A stretch of DNA of 64,000 nucleotides from Anaerolineaceae bacterium (GTDB taxonomy: Bacteria; Chloroflexota; Anaerolineae; Aggregatilineales; Phototrophicaceae): positions 310,001 through 374,000 of the forward strand of contig JACKCG010000004.1 in the NCBI GenBank assembly GCA_020634135.1, in the 5' to 3' direction. The notes below the pieces were generated by a model. That model searched no databases. It was given only the letters and a program-made list of their open reading frames with translations, and was not told where the DNA came from. The translations under genes were made by a program, and so were the position numbers. Below, piece after piece: positions 24,730 to 33,607 of this stretch. The stretch's first letter is position 1; every line of letters starts with the position of its first letter.

Positions 24730-26682
24730 TTAACACCCCATTGAGCCGGGTAGATTGACCGTTGCCCCAGACGGAAAAACCGTCACGCTCCCCGCAGAAA
24801 CGGTGAACACACCATTGAAGATTTTGCTTCCCGAATAGGGGGGCAGTGCATACGTTGCTCCCTGTCCTGACCCGGCCATACTGTCCGTGAAAGTGATTGT
24901 CACGCTGGTCTGGCTGGATGGGATGTTGGCATAATCAACGGTTAGTTGGCCGACACTCGGCCCGCACGCCCAGGATGCACTAAACGTCACCGGCTGCTGC
25001 GGTGGCGCGGGTTCTGCTTGTCGTGGCACGCGGAAAGGACCCGATGAACAGGCGACCTGGTCATTAATCAGCGCTACAACCTCCCAACCAAATGCAAAGC
25101 CATAACCGATAGACTCGATACTCAGGTCAGCGGTCAGGCTGGTCGCCCCCGCATTGGCAAAGAATGTCCCCACCTGTGCGCCGCCGGCTTCATCGTAGTT
25201 GTATACGTTCACGACATAGCCTGCTGCCCCTGGCGCAGGATCCCAATAGAACGTTTCACTACCGTAAGACAGGCCATCAAGCGGCGATGTTGCCCGGAAA
25301 CCGCCGCATTGCGTGCTGCTATTCGGCGGCTGCACGACTACGCCGGGCAGTGGTGTCGGGATGATGGGCGCAACGGATGGCAGGCCGGTATCCACGCCGC
25401 AGGGAATCGTCAACTGCTGGCCGGTATAGAGCAAATTCGGGTTAGTCAGCCCGTTTGCGGCCATGATCGCCCCCATGCCTGTGCGATAACGGAGGCCTAT
25501 TCGGTACAGATTTTCACCCCGGCTAACGGTGTGAACAATGGTGCTGCCTACAGGGCATTCGTTGGCTACAGTCGAGGGCGGTGTATCCTCCTGAGTCAGA
25601 CCAAGTTTGTCCAGCGCCGTCGGAATCGCCTGAAGTGCCGCGATTTCTTCCGGTGTTGCAGGGCGCGACTCCCAGCCACAGGCCGCGCCTATGACCCGGT
25701 CATTGGAAACACCATCATTCCCCAGGTTCGCCGGGGATTCCAGACAGCGTGTGGCAGTCATCCCTGCTGGAACCTGTATGGCATTGGGTGTATCCGGTTC
25801 TATTTCGGCGTTGCCTTCCAGAGTCGTCAGTTTCAATGTGTCATCATTGACTACCTGAAGTGCGACAAGCGAACCCAACCGGATATGAGCGCCGTTCACG
25901 GTCAAATCCACTTCAATGTTCTGGGGGCTTTGGATCGCCAGCATGGACAGGGTCTGGCCGCACGCCAGGTCTTGCCCCGGCGTGTTCCGCAGGTAAAAGG
26001 CCTGCATGGGGGACTGCACCACCCCATTTTGTCCCGTAACTGGCAGTGTATCAATCATCGGGGTGTCGTTCACAGCACTACGTTCCAGCCATGCCGCGCC
26101 GCTTACAAGCTGAACCTGAATCCACTGGCCGTCAGCGCTGCGAGTGCTGGCATCAAACACGGTGCCAGGCCCGGCTGCACTGATAGCATTGGTATTCGTT
26201 CCTGGCCCGCTGAATAAGGTCGTGCCAACCTGGGTAATGACAGCAATCCGTGCTCCAACACTGGCACTGGGGTCTGCTGCATTTTCGATTTCCGAATCGC
26301 CAAACAGCAGGAATGTAACCGCCTGCCCTGGCAGTGTTTCCGGCACGTTCGCCTGGACGTTCAATACGGCTACACCCCACTGATCCAGTCCCATATCAAG
26401 CGGCGCGGTGCGAATCGTCTGGAAGTTTTCCAGTGGGGACTGATCGGCAGGCCGCGAGAAATACTCAGGCCCGAAATCCGCCACAAAGGTTGCATCCACC
26501 CGGTTGTAACCATAACAGGCCGTATTCCGTCCCAGGTTGCCGCAGTTATTCCCCACCTGGGAAAGTGCCAGTTCGACCAGCGCCGGGCAGTCGGCGCTAT
26601 TCTGTGCTAGTGCCGGGACAGTTATGCCGAACAGCGCGACTAAACCAAGCCATAACCATACCATCCACCGTTGACGTAACAT
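24730..26682 (-). CDS. Secreted SH3-like / LysM protein
   Basis: A 650-residue exported protein. The signal peptide is WLWLGLVALFGITVPALA. An SH3-like segment lies at ~150-210 (TQVGTTLFSGPGTNTNAI; GQWIQVQLVSGAAWLERS). A FecR-like beta region follows at ~240-310 (LVALQVVNDDTLKLTTLEGNAEI). A LysM domain lies at ~385-430 (HTVSRGENLYRIGLRYRTG; NLLYTGQQLTIPCG), which binds N-acetylglucosamine polymers. An Ig-like C-terminal half completes the protein. Eight or more Cys suggest disulfides outside the cell. It has its own promoter. Probably an envelope-associated protein of unknown role; no catalytic motif is seen. Confidence 0.8.
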   Translation of the reverse strand: MLRQRWMVWLWLGLVALFGITVPALAQNSADCPALVELALSQVGNNCGNLGRNTACYGYNRVDATFVADFGPEYFSRPADQSPLENFQTIRTAPLDMGLDQWGVAVLNVQANVPETLPGQAVTFLLFGDSEIENAADPSASVGARIAVITQVGTTLFSGPGTNTNAISAAGPGTVFDASTRSADGQWIQVQLVSGAAWLERSAVNDTPMIDTLPVTGQNGVVQSPMQAFYLRNTPGQDLACGQTLSMLAIQSPQNIEVDLTVNGAHIRLGSLVALQVVNDDTLKLTTLEGNAEIEPDTPNAIQVPAGMTATRCLESPANLGNDGVSNDRVIGAACGWESRPATPEEIAALQAIPTALDKLGLTQEDTPPSTVANECPVGSTIVHTVSRGENLYRIGLRYRTGMGAIMAANGLTNPNLLYTGQQLTIPCGVDTGLPSVAPIIPTPLPGVVVQPPNSSTQCGGFRATSPLDGLSYGSETFYWDPAPGAAGYVVNVYNYDEAGGAQVGTFFANAGATSLTADLSIESIGYGFAFGWEVVALINDQVACSSGPFRVPRQAEPAPPQQPVTFSASWACGPSVGQLTVDYANIPSSQTSVTITFTDSMAGSGQGATYALPPYSGSKIFNGVFTVSAGSVTVFPSGATVNLPGSMGC

Positions 26683-26746
26683 TGCCGCCTCCCCCTATGC
26701 CTAATACCATTACTTCGCCAAACATCTGTTATACCACTTGAAATTT

Positions 26747-26774
26747 ATTATAGTATGGTTTCAAGGGCGGGCAA
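26747..26774 (-). promoter_or_regulatory. Sigma-70-type promoter for the SH3/LysM protein gene
   Basis: Minus strand: TTGCCC (26774-26769), 16-base spacer, TATAAT (26752-26747), about 65 bases upstream of the start codon. The -10 is consensus and the -35 is weaker. Confidence 0.5.
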
Positions 26775-26819
26775 TCAGGGCACTTGTTCACGCCTGGAAC
26801 AGTTTCCAGCAGCCGAACG

Positions 26820-27257
26820 TCAGCGGATAACCAGCCAGACACCGACAAATACGATGGCTATTCCCAGCAGGCGCGTGAAATCTATCTGGCGTACCTCGGT
26901 GCCAAATAATCCGAAATGATCAATGAGCAGGCTGATGATGATCTGCCCGATCACGACCAGGATAACGGTTGTGGTCGCGCCTGAATGGGGGATGGTGTAG
27001 TTAATCGCGCCGATCACGACCAGGCCTAACACGCCCGCGCCCAGTGCATACCAGGGGACACTTCGCCATTGGGCTAACTTGCCGCCCTGCGCCAGCAGCA
27101 GCGGGATTGCTGAAAATATCGCGCCGCCGATGTGGACAATGAAGATACTTTCCAGCACACCTAGTCGCTGGCCGATCATACTTGATAGTGGCCCTTGCAG
27201 GCCGACAGCCGTGCCGCCGACCAGCCCCACCAGAATAACAATCACGATCACCTGCAC
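26820..27257 (-). CDS. DMT-type membrane transporter of the YdcZ (DUF606) family
   Basis: A 145-residue membrane protein with five predicted helices. Family features are VGGTAVGLQGPLSSMIGQRLG at the start, the FIVHIGGAIFS helix, WYALGAGVLGLVVIGAINYTIPHSGATTTV and LLIDHFGLFG near the end. YdcZ proteins are half-size relatives of the drug/metabolite transporters and are thought to act as dimers. Substrate is unknown. No second copy is adjacent. Confidence 0.82.
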   Translation of the reverse strand: MQVIVIVILVGLVGGTAVGLQGPLSSMIGQRLGVLESIFIVHIGGAIFSAIPLLLAQGGKLAQWRSVPWYALGAGVLGLVVIGAINYTIPHSGATTTVILVVIGQIIISLLIDHFGLFGTEVRQIDFTRLLGIAIVFVGVWLVIR

Positions 27258-27460
27258 GATTTGCCTCTCTATTGTTGACCTGGCTGACCCTGTTATCGTA
27301 CATCAGAACATGGTCAGTAGGTGAGTGCCAATTGAGGATTCGATGGCCTCAGAAAGTCCATTTACTTCACTCGATTTGGGGGTTATCTTGGCCGCAGAAT
27401 GGGTGTGTACCTAAAAAAGTAAATTCCTGGAAAACCCCGGTTATTAGGGGGACATATTTA
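27258..27460. other. Intergenic region between divergent genes
   Basis: No coding frame that I can support. It holds the upstream sequence of the YdcZ-like gene (minus) and leads into the promoter of the protease gene (plus), annotated separately. Confidence 0.4.
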
Positions 27461-27489
27461 TTGCATTACAATCAAATTAGGACTATGAT
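27461..27489 (+). promoter_or_regulatory. Sigma-70-type promoter for the S8 protease gene
   Basis: TTGCAT (27461-27466) and TATGAT (27484-27489) with a 17-base spacer. The predicted +1 near 27496 falls in a palindrome, leaving a leader of about 105 bases before the ATG, which has AGGAG upstream. Confidence 0.6.
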
Positions 27490-27490
27490 G

Positions 27491-27526
27491 AGATTGTAAT
27501 CTCCGGTGGTGAGTGACAGTTGTCAC
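27491..27526 (+). promoter_or_regulatory. Two operator-like palindromes just downstream of the protease promoter
   Basis: AGATT-gt-AATCT at 27491-27502 and GTGACA-gt-TGTCAC at 27513-27526 are both perfect inverted repeats with a GT centre, with centres 23 bp apart. The 2-base centres are too tight for RNA hairpins, so dimeric protein sites are the likelier reading. The first covers the predicted transcription start. Confidence 0.4.
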
Positions 27527-27600
27527 GACCCAAAGGCAGGTTATTATGTTTTTAAAACGTTCTACCTTATCCGGCGTGCCGTTAGTAATAAGGAGTAGTT

Positions 27601-30147
27601 ATGCATAAACGGGCGCTATTCGTGATACTCAGTCTTTCGTTATTATTGTTCTCCCTGAATTTTGGCGTGAGGCTGACCACCGCGCAGGATACACCAGCAG
27701 AATCCACTGCCGAACCGCAAGTTCCGACGGAAATACCAACCGAGGTTCCGACGGAAATACCGACGGAAATACCGACAGAAGCCCTAACAGAAGTTCCGAC
27801 GGAAATGCCGACACAAGCTCCAACAGAAGTTCCGACGGAAACGCCAACGGAAGTTCCCACTGAGACTCCAACAGAAGTTCCGACGGAAACCCCAAGCGAG
27901 GTTCCGCCAGAAGCCACACAGGAACCCCTTCCAGAAGCTACCCTCGAACCGACTGAACCAGCGCTGCCGTTAACACCGCCGGTGTTTACGTTGGCCGAAG
28001 ACGCCCTATTATCTGTTGTGGCGGGGGAAACGCTGGCGTTCCAGGTCGTGGCTGCTGACGATGAAGGCGGGGTGCGTGTTACTATCGTGACCGACACGAC
28101 TGCTGGTATAGTGAATTTCCAGGCGAATCCGCCAATGGAAGCCGAGCCACCCTACAATACAGTGGTCTTTGTAACCTATACTGCTCCGGCAGAGTTCAGT
28201 GGCACGGACAATTTCACCCTGGTGGCGATTGATCCCTCCGGTGGACAAGCTGAACTGGCACTGACCATCACGGTCACGCTGCCCGTGCCAACAGAAGAAT
28301 CGGTTGTGCCAACCCCCAACCTGATGGGTGAACCTGTAGAACGCATCATCAAGTACAATCCGGCGGCCAGTGAGGAGTCTATCACAGCCATGCTCCGATC
28401 TTTGGGCGCAGTCGAATTGGACCGTCTGCCCAGTATCGGAGCGTTGCGGGTGATGATCCCGGAAACACTGGGAACTATGCAAGCAGCAGCCACGGCAGTT
28501 TCCAGCGACTTCCAGGCACAGTCAGCCGGGATTCAGGCCATTGAGCAGAATATCGAATACCATATCACGGGATATACCCCCAACGATCCTTACCTGAGCA
28601 ACCAGTGGGGACTTGACGATACCTACGTCCATAGCACCTTTGGTACCGGCGCGTGGGATATGAACAGCCGGCGTGGTTCGGGCATCATCGTCGCGGTAAT
28701 AGATACTGGCGTTGACTTGCAGCATCCCGAATTCGCTGGCAAGCTCGTCGCTGGCTGGGACTTCGTGAATGACGACAATAACCCGGATGATGATAACAAT
28801 CACGGCACTCATGTCGCTGGTGTTATTGCCGCCAGGACGAACAATAACGTGGGTATTGCCGGCATCGCCTATAATGCCCGCGTCATGCCGATCAAGGTCT
28901 GTGATTATACCGGCGGCTGCGGAACCTGGGAGATCGCGGCAGGCATTGTCTATGCTGTGGACAACCGAGCTAATGTCATCAACATGAGCCTGGGTGGGCC
29001 GAATATCCAGCAGACGATTGAAGCCGCTGTGCAGTTTGCGATAGCCAGCGATGTTGTCGTAGTCGCCTCCGCTGGAAATGGCGCTGCGCCAGGAGTATAC
29101 AGCTACCCGGCGTCGTATCCGGGAGTTATCAGCGTGGCCGCCCATCAGAGTGATGGGGGGAGCGCCGGTGATCTGTACGGATACCACACGAATGACCGCA
29201 TCACGGTTTCCGCACCGGGCGTTAATATCTTCAGCACGGTTCCAATCGAATATGGTTCGTATCAGGGCGGCTGGAACGGCACATCCATGGCGACGCCGCA
29301 TGTCAGCGGGATTGTCGCCCTCATCATGAGTGCCAACATCGCCCGCACACCGCAGCAGGTCAAAGAAGCGCTGATTTGCAGCGCGCAGGATGCGGGGACT
29401 GCCGGGTACGATACCTCCTTTGGGTGGGGCGTCGTCCAGGCGGACTGGGCCATGAACTGGCGCGACAACTCAGCCAACTGTAAGGTGACGCAACCCAATG
29501 ACAACTTTGAGGACGCCTCAGTACTGAGAGTGCCAACGACCTCAGCTATCATTCAGCCGATTCACACCCGCAGCGTGACCACCTACGCCAGTGACCCAAC
29601 CATCTGCGGTTACACGCCGCAACAAACCCTGTGGTACAAGCTGGTTGCGCCGCGTTCAGCGGTTTACCAATTCTCGACCCAAGGTTCCAGCTATGACACG
29701 GTGCTGGGTGTGTATCAGGGGATGCCGGGTGAATTCACCCAGATTGCCTGTAATGACGATCTGGGGCCTAACCTTCAGTCGGTCGCGTCAATCGGTCTGA
29801 CAGCGCGCCAGACCTACTATATCGCCGTCGGATCGCTCAGTGGCACTATCAATGACGGGGTGTTGCACTTTGATGCACGTTATGCACTGCCGGTGGCAAC
29901 TCGATCTACTCGCCCACTGCAGGAGAACAATGCCTACATCAGTTACGGGGGCAGCTGGAACTCGATGACGTATCGGGGCGCCAGTGGCAACCGCGTGATG
30001 GAAACCTACGACAACAACGCGACAGCGGTTGTCACTTTCCAGGGCAATACGCTTCAGCTTAGCCGTACTACGGGGCCAACCAGGGAAGTCTGGAAGTCTG
30101 GGTTGACGGGACTTTACTCACCACAATTTCCAACCGGGCAGCGCTGA
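27601..30147 (+). CDS. Secreted subtilisin-like (S8) serine protease, C-terminus lost by frameshift
   Basis: An exported protease with a signal peptide at residues 1-30 and a linker of repeated Pro-Thr-Glu units (~35-115). A cadherin-like domain and an inhibitor-I9-like propeptide follow, then the S8 domain with Asp368 (VIDTGVD), His401 (HGTHVAG) and Ser562 (GTSMATPH). A PPC-like domain lies at ~630-760, and the start of a beta-repeat region ends at a premature stop at 30147. The downstream sequence continues the same repeat domain in two other frames (see next entry), so the intact protein would have been about 1280 residues. The catalytic part itself is intact and could still be made. Confidence 0.88.
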   Translation: MHKRALFVILSLSLLLFSLNFGVRLTTAQDTPAESTAEPQVPTEIPTEVPTEIPTEIPTEALTEVPTEMPTQAPTEVPTETPTEVPTETPTEVPTETPSEVPPEATQEPLPEATLEPTEPALPLTPPVFTLAEDALLSVVAGETLAFQVVAADDEGGVRVTIVTDTTAGIVNFQANPPMEAEPPYNTVVFVTYTAPAEFSGTDNFTLVAIDPSGGQAELALTITVTLPVPTEESVVPTPNLMGEPVERIIKYNPAASEESITAMLRSLGAVELDRLPSIGALRVMIPETLGTMQAAATAVSSDFQAQSAGIQAIEQNIEYHITGYTPNDPYLSNQWGLDDTYVHSTFGTGAWDMNSRRGSGIIVAVIDTGVDLQHPEFAGKLVAGWDFVNDDNNPDDDNNHGTHVAGVIAARTNNNVGIAGIAYNARVMPIKVCDYTGGCGTWEIAAGIVYAVDNRANVINMSLGGPNIQQTIEAAVQFAIASDVVVVASAGNGAAPGVYSYPASYPGVISVAAHQSDGGSAGDLYGYHTNDRITVSAPGVNIFSTVPIEYGSYQGGWNGTSMATPHVSGIVALIMSANIARTPQQVKEALICSAQDAGTAGYDTSFGWGVVQADWAMNWRDNSANCKVTQPNDNFEDASVLRVPTTSAIIQPIHTRSVTTYASDPTICGYTPQQTLWYKLVAPRSAVYQFSTQGSSYDTVLGVYQGMPGEFTQIACNDDLGPNLQSVASIGLTARQTYYIAVGSLSGTINDGVLHFDARYALPVATRSTRPLQENNAYISYGGSWNSMTYRGASGNRVMETYDNNATAVVTFQGNTLQLSRTTGPTREVWKSGLTGLYSPQFPTGQR
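27717..27906 (+). repeat. Pro-Thr-Glu coding tandem repeats
   Basis: Degenerate 12- and 18-base units of the type GTTCCGACGGAA repeat about a dozen times, coding for PTEVPTEIPTE-like sequence between the signal peptide and the folded domains of the protease. This is a flexible, acidic stalk likely to change length by slippage. Confidence 0.75.
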
Positions 30148-30157
30148 ATGCCTATAA

Positions 30158-31444
30158 CCAGCTGATACAATCTGTCATGATGGTTTCAGCAATGCCTGGC
30201 ATACCGCAGTGCTGCGACGTGCTTCTGGTGGCCCGTCCGGCCCGGTGGATATTGATACCATCATGCCGGCGGATAGTTATTCGCAGAATCTGACGCCGAT
30301 TCGAGCCATCGCAGACAGTTATGACCCCACAATGCGCTATATCGCCTACTACAATGGCTGGGCCAATGTCACCAATGCTGCTGCTTATCGTGGCACACTG
30401 ACAATGACCTCGGATCCCAATGCTTTCTTCCTGGCACGGGCGTTTGGCGATACGATCAGTATCTATCGTTCGACTGCAGCGGCTAACGGTTCGATGGATA
30501 TCTATGTGGACGGCATATTCCATGGAACGGTGTCCAATACGACATCCAACGGGGTGAGCGTGCCATACACCATCGCCGGCCTGTCGCCCACCGATCATAC
30601 GATCGAAGTGGGGAACAACGCAAGCAGCACCATTGCGCTGGATAAGATCGCCGTCAGCACCATGCGCCCGATGGCCTTCAACCGGCTCACGGATGATCGC
30701 GTCACGGCCAGCTATGGCTTTACCGGGCTATGGACGCCGGTTTCCGATATTTCGGCCTATAATCGCACCCTCATGCGCACCACCGACACCAGTGCCCGAG
30801 TCGCATTCCGCTTCACCGGCAACTGGGTGTGCGTCGGCTACACTTTGCAGCCCGGCGGCGCATCCATGGATCTCTACCTTGACGATGTTTACCAGGGGAC
30901 GATCAACAGCAGCAGTGTTGGTACGTATTATCAGAGTTCCTGGTGCAGTACCCTGTTTGCCGATCAAACCCACTTTGTGGAACTCGTCTATGCTGGTGGC
31001 GGTGTTTTTGACCTCGACTTCGTCAATCCACGCCAGTACCGGACGATCACCTTTGACCGCAAGGTTGTCCAGGAGAGCGACGCCAGTATCACCAGAAACA
31101 ATCCATCGAATTGGTTTACTTCCGGGATTGTGGCTTCTGCTGGTGGTTTCCGGCCTAACGGTGGCAGGCAAATCTGGAGCAACACAGTTGGCTCGTCCTT
31201 AGACTTCTGGATCAATGGCACCGGCTTCATCCTGTACACCTCAGTTGGCCCAGAAATGGGAGACTGGGAAGTGTATGTGGATGGTGTTCTATTCACGACC
31301 ATTGATCTATACAGTTGGCGCTGGCGCCCGATGGCCTATGGTATCACCAACCTGGGGCCAGGCTTCCATAACATAGACCTGGTGGCGATCAATACCAGCC
31401 CTGGTTACAACGTGTACTTTGATGGGGTACGCGCTTTCCCCTAA
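30158..31444 (+). CDS. C-terminal beta-repeat part of the S8 protease, out of frame with it
   Basis: Four similar modules of roughly 110-140 residues can be traced across the protease end and this fragment. Each has a VYVDG-type strand (VWVDGTLLTTI, IYVDGIFHGTV, LYLDDVYQGTI, VYVDGVLFTTI) and a later segment such as HTAVLRRASGG, HTIEVGNNASS, HFVELVYAGGG or HNIDLVAINTS. The frame moves by -1 near 30060-30090 and again near 30158-30173, as two 1-base deletions would do. The intervening frame encodes the missing part of module 1. A GTG at 30209 is the first possible start, but it has no SD and no signal peptide. This is probably not an independent gene. Confidence 0.72.
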   Translation, partial: PADTICHDGFSNAWHTAVLRRASGGPSGPVDIDTIMPADSYSQNLTPIRAIADSYDPTMRYIAYYNGWANVTNAAAYRGTLTMTSDPNAFFLARAFGDTISIYRSTAAANGSMDIYVDGIFHGTVSNTTSNGVSVPYTIAGLSPTDHTIEVGNNASSTIALDKIAVSTMRPMAFNRLTDDRVTASYGFTGLWTPVSDISAYNRTLMRTTDTSARVAFRFTGNWVCVGYTLQPGGASMDLYLDDVYQGTINSSSVGTYYQSSWCSTLFADQTHFVELVYAGGGVFDLDFVNPRQYRTITFDRKVVQESDASITRNNPSNWFTSGIVASAGGFRPNGGRQIWSNTVGSSLDFWINGTGFILYTSVGPEMGDWEVYVDGVLFTTIDLYSWRWRPMAYGITNLGPGFHNIDLVAINTSPGYNVYFDGVRAFP

Positions 31445-31513
31445 GCCGGGGAGGCAGGTAAACACCGGATAACTTTGCTGATGGAAGGTTAATCTGGTCA
31501 CAGTAACAGAATG

Positions 31514-31545
31514 GGGGAGGGTCAAGCGCGACCCTCCCCTTATTT
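31514..31545 (+). terminator. Intrinsic terminator after the protease region
   Basis: Perfect 10-bp arms GGGGAGGGTC and GACCCTCCCC with a 6-base loop, then TTATTT, 70 bases after the end of the repeat region. The rest of 31445-31742 holds the leader of the M3 peptidase and no gene. Confidence 0.75.
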
Positions 31546-31742
31546 CCCTACGCACATCGCAGCAGAGTATTCCATGACCGTTTCTTTTGGTCTCTTGCCT
31601 TCACAAACCGAACAGGTTTTAATTCTATTGAAAGACATCCCCGGTTGCTTGTGGCCGCAAAGGGCCGTTTTGTCATGCCGTGCGGATACGCAATTGCCGG
31701 TTGGCAGCCATAAACAGTTATTTATTCATTGAAAGGATCGTC

Positions 31743-33443
31743 ATGTTTAATACTTTCCCAGCTCATTATAAGGACGTGCTGGATTGGGAATGGGTGCAGT
31801 TTGAGCCGTATGCCCATGACCTGTTGAGCCGTGACCTGAACTCAGAAACGCTCTCCGCCTGGATGCAGGATAACTCCGATTTTTCCAGTATGATTTATGA
31901 GCTGCGGTCACGGTTGCATGTCGCCACAACCGTAGATACCACCGATGAGGAGGCCGACAGGCGCTACAAAGCATTCATGGCGCACATCTTCCCGGAATAT
32001 ATGAAGGTCGCCTTCCTGAATGGCAAAAAGCTGCTGGAAAGCGGGTTGAAACCCGACAATTTCGATATTCCGCTGCGGAGTATCCGGGCGCAGGTTGAAC
32101 TATTCCGCGAAGAAAACCTGCCGCTGCAAACCCAGGAAAGCGAACTCGGCACCGCCTATAACAAGATCATCGGGGCGCAGACGGTCGAATGGGATGGCGA
32201 AGAAAAGACTCTCTCGCAGATGATGCCAGTCTTCCAGGAAACAGACCGTGCCCGCCGCGAACAGGCCTGGCGGCTTATTGAGGAGCGCCGTCTGGTTGAC
32301 CAGGGCGCCCTCAACGAACTATGGACGCAGTTCATGGGGCTGCGTAAGACCATCGCCCACAATGCCGGGTTACAGAACTACCGGGAGTATGCCTGGCGTG
32401 ATCGGCAGCGGTTCGATTATTCGCCGGAGGATGCCCTGGCTTTCACCGATGCGATTGAGCAGGTGGTCGTCCCGGCAGCGGCCCGCCTGAGCGAAAAGCG
32501 GCGTCAGCAGTTGGGCTATGATGCGCTGCGTCCCTGGGATACTCAGGTAGACCCCCTGGGACGTGACCCGCTGCGCCCGTTTTCGACGGTGGCCGTCCTG
32601 GCCGAAAAAGCGGAAACGATCTTCCAGCAGGTTGACCCGGAACTGGGCGAGTATTTCGCCACGATGCGCCGGGAAAATCTGCTCGATCTGGATAACCGCA
32701 AAGGCAAAGCGCCGGGAGGCTACTGCACGTCGTTCCCGGTTGAAGGGCGGCCTTTTATCTTCCAGAATGCCGTTGGCTTGCAGGGAGATGTGCGTACCCT
32801 GCTGCACGAGGCCGGCCATGCGTTCCATAATTTCGAACGTGCCAATCTCCGCTACCTGCAACAGCGGTTTTCACCTATGGAGTTTAGTGAGGTTGCGTCA
32901 ATGGCGATGGAACTCATCGCCGCGCCCTATCTGGAAGCCAGTAAGGGCGGCTATTATGCCGATGGCGACGCCAATCGCGCCCGGATTGACCACCTGGAGG
33001 GCATAATTGAGTTCTGGCCGTATATGGCGGTGGTTGTCGCCTTCCAGCACTGGATTTACACCAACCACGAAACAGCCACTAACCCGGATAAATGCGACGA
33101 GAAATGGAATGAATTGTGGGAGCGGTTCATGAAAGGGGTGGATTTCAGCGGCCTGGAGCAATATATCCCGAACCGCTGGCGGCGGCAGCTTCATATATTC
33201 CGCCTGCCGTTTTACTACGTGGAGTACGGGCTGGCGCAGCTTGGGGCGGTGCAGGTCTGGGCGAACGCGCTGCAGGACCCGGCACATGCGCTGCGCCAGT
33301 ATCGCCAGGCGCTGGCGCTGGGCGGCACGGTCACACTGCCTGAACTCTACCGGACAGCGGGGGCAAGACTTGCCTTTGACGCTGCTACACTGGGGGAGGC
33401 CGTCAGCCTGATTGAGAAAACACTCGAATCGCTGGAGAGGTAA
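31743..33443 (+). CDS. M3-family oligoendopeptidase
   Basis: A 566-residue zinc metallopeptidase with the active-site motif LLHEAGHAFH (His-Glu-x-x-His) and a downstream Glu in MEFSEVASMAMELIAAPYLE, as in the M3/PepF group. The preceding GGYCTSFPVEGRPFIFQN is typical of bacterial M3 oligopeptidases. It would cut short peptides in the cytoplasm; no signal peptide is present. ATG 31743 (MFNTFPAHYK) with AAAGGA upstream is chosen over an earlier in-frame start at 31680. It may help to recycle peptides released by secreted proteases, but that link is only positional. Confidence 0.92.
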   Translation: MFNTFPAHYKDVLDWEWVQFEPYAHDLLSRDLNSETLSAWMQDNSDFSSMIYELRSRLHVATTVDTTDEEADRRYKAFMAHIFPEYMKVAFLNGKKLLESGLKPDNFDIPLRSIRAQVELFREENLPLQTQESELGTAYNKIIGAQTVEWDGEEKTLSQMMPVFQETDRARREQAWRLIEERRLVDQGALNELWTQFMGLRKTIAHNAGLQNYREYAWRDRQRFDYSPEDALAFTDAIEQVVVPAAARLSEKRRQQLGYDALRPWDTQVDPLGRDPLRPFSTVAVLAEKAETIFQQVDPELGEYFATMRRENLLDLDNRKGKAPGGYCTSFPVEGRPFIFQNAVGLQGDVRTLLHEAGHAFHNFERANLRYLQQRFSPMEFSEVASMAMELIAAPYLEASKGGYYADGDANRARIDHLEGIIEFWPYMAVVVAFQHWIYTNHETATNPDKCDEKWNELWERFMKGVDFSGLEQYIPNRWRRQLHIFRLPFYYVEYGLAQLGAVQVWANALQDPAHALRQYRQALALGGTVTLPELYRTAGARLAFDAATLGEAVSLIEKTLESLER

Positions 33444-33524
33444 ACGCAGTTGTGTAATACGACTCGGCTTGACTGGGTTTAACGGGACGATTCTTTTCAG
33501 AATCTTGCGAAATGAAATAGGGTA

Positions 33525-33553
33525 TAGGGGCGTGGGGCTTAGCGCGCCCCTAC
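33525..33553. repeat. GC-rich palindrome, TAGGGGCG / CGCCCCTA
   Basis: Perfect 8-bp arms around a 12-base spacer in the gap between the M3 peptidase and the flavin oxidase genes, ending in CTAC like the elements at 17611 and 53557. No T-tract follows, so it looks like a dispersed repeat more than a terminator. Confidence 0.5.
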
Positions 33554-33607
33554 AGCGATTACTATAAAACGTCATTTTCCTTCATTATTAGGGCTTCGGG
33601 AGGTAGT

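Noticed and set aside
27717..27906. CRISPR-like array from regular repeats
   Set aside because: The units are in-frame coding repeats for a Pro-Thr-Glu stalk, without unique spacers or cas genes; the same applies to 40410-40570.
30209..31444. Independent gene starting at GTG 30209
   Set aside because: No SD or signal peptide, and the upstream frame completes a beta module shared with the protease, so it is better read as the detached protease tail.
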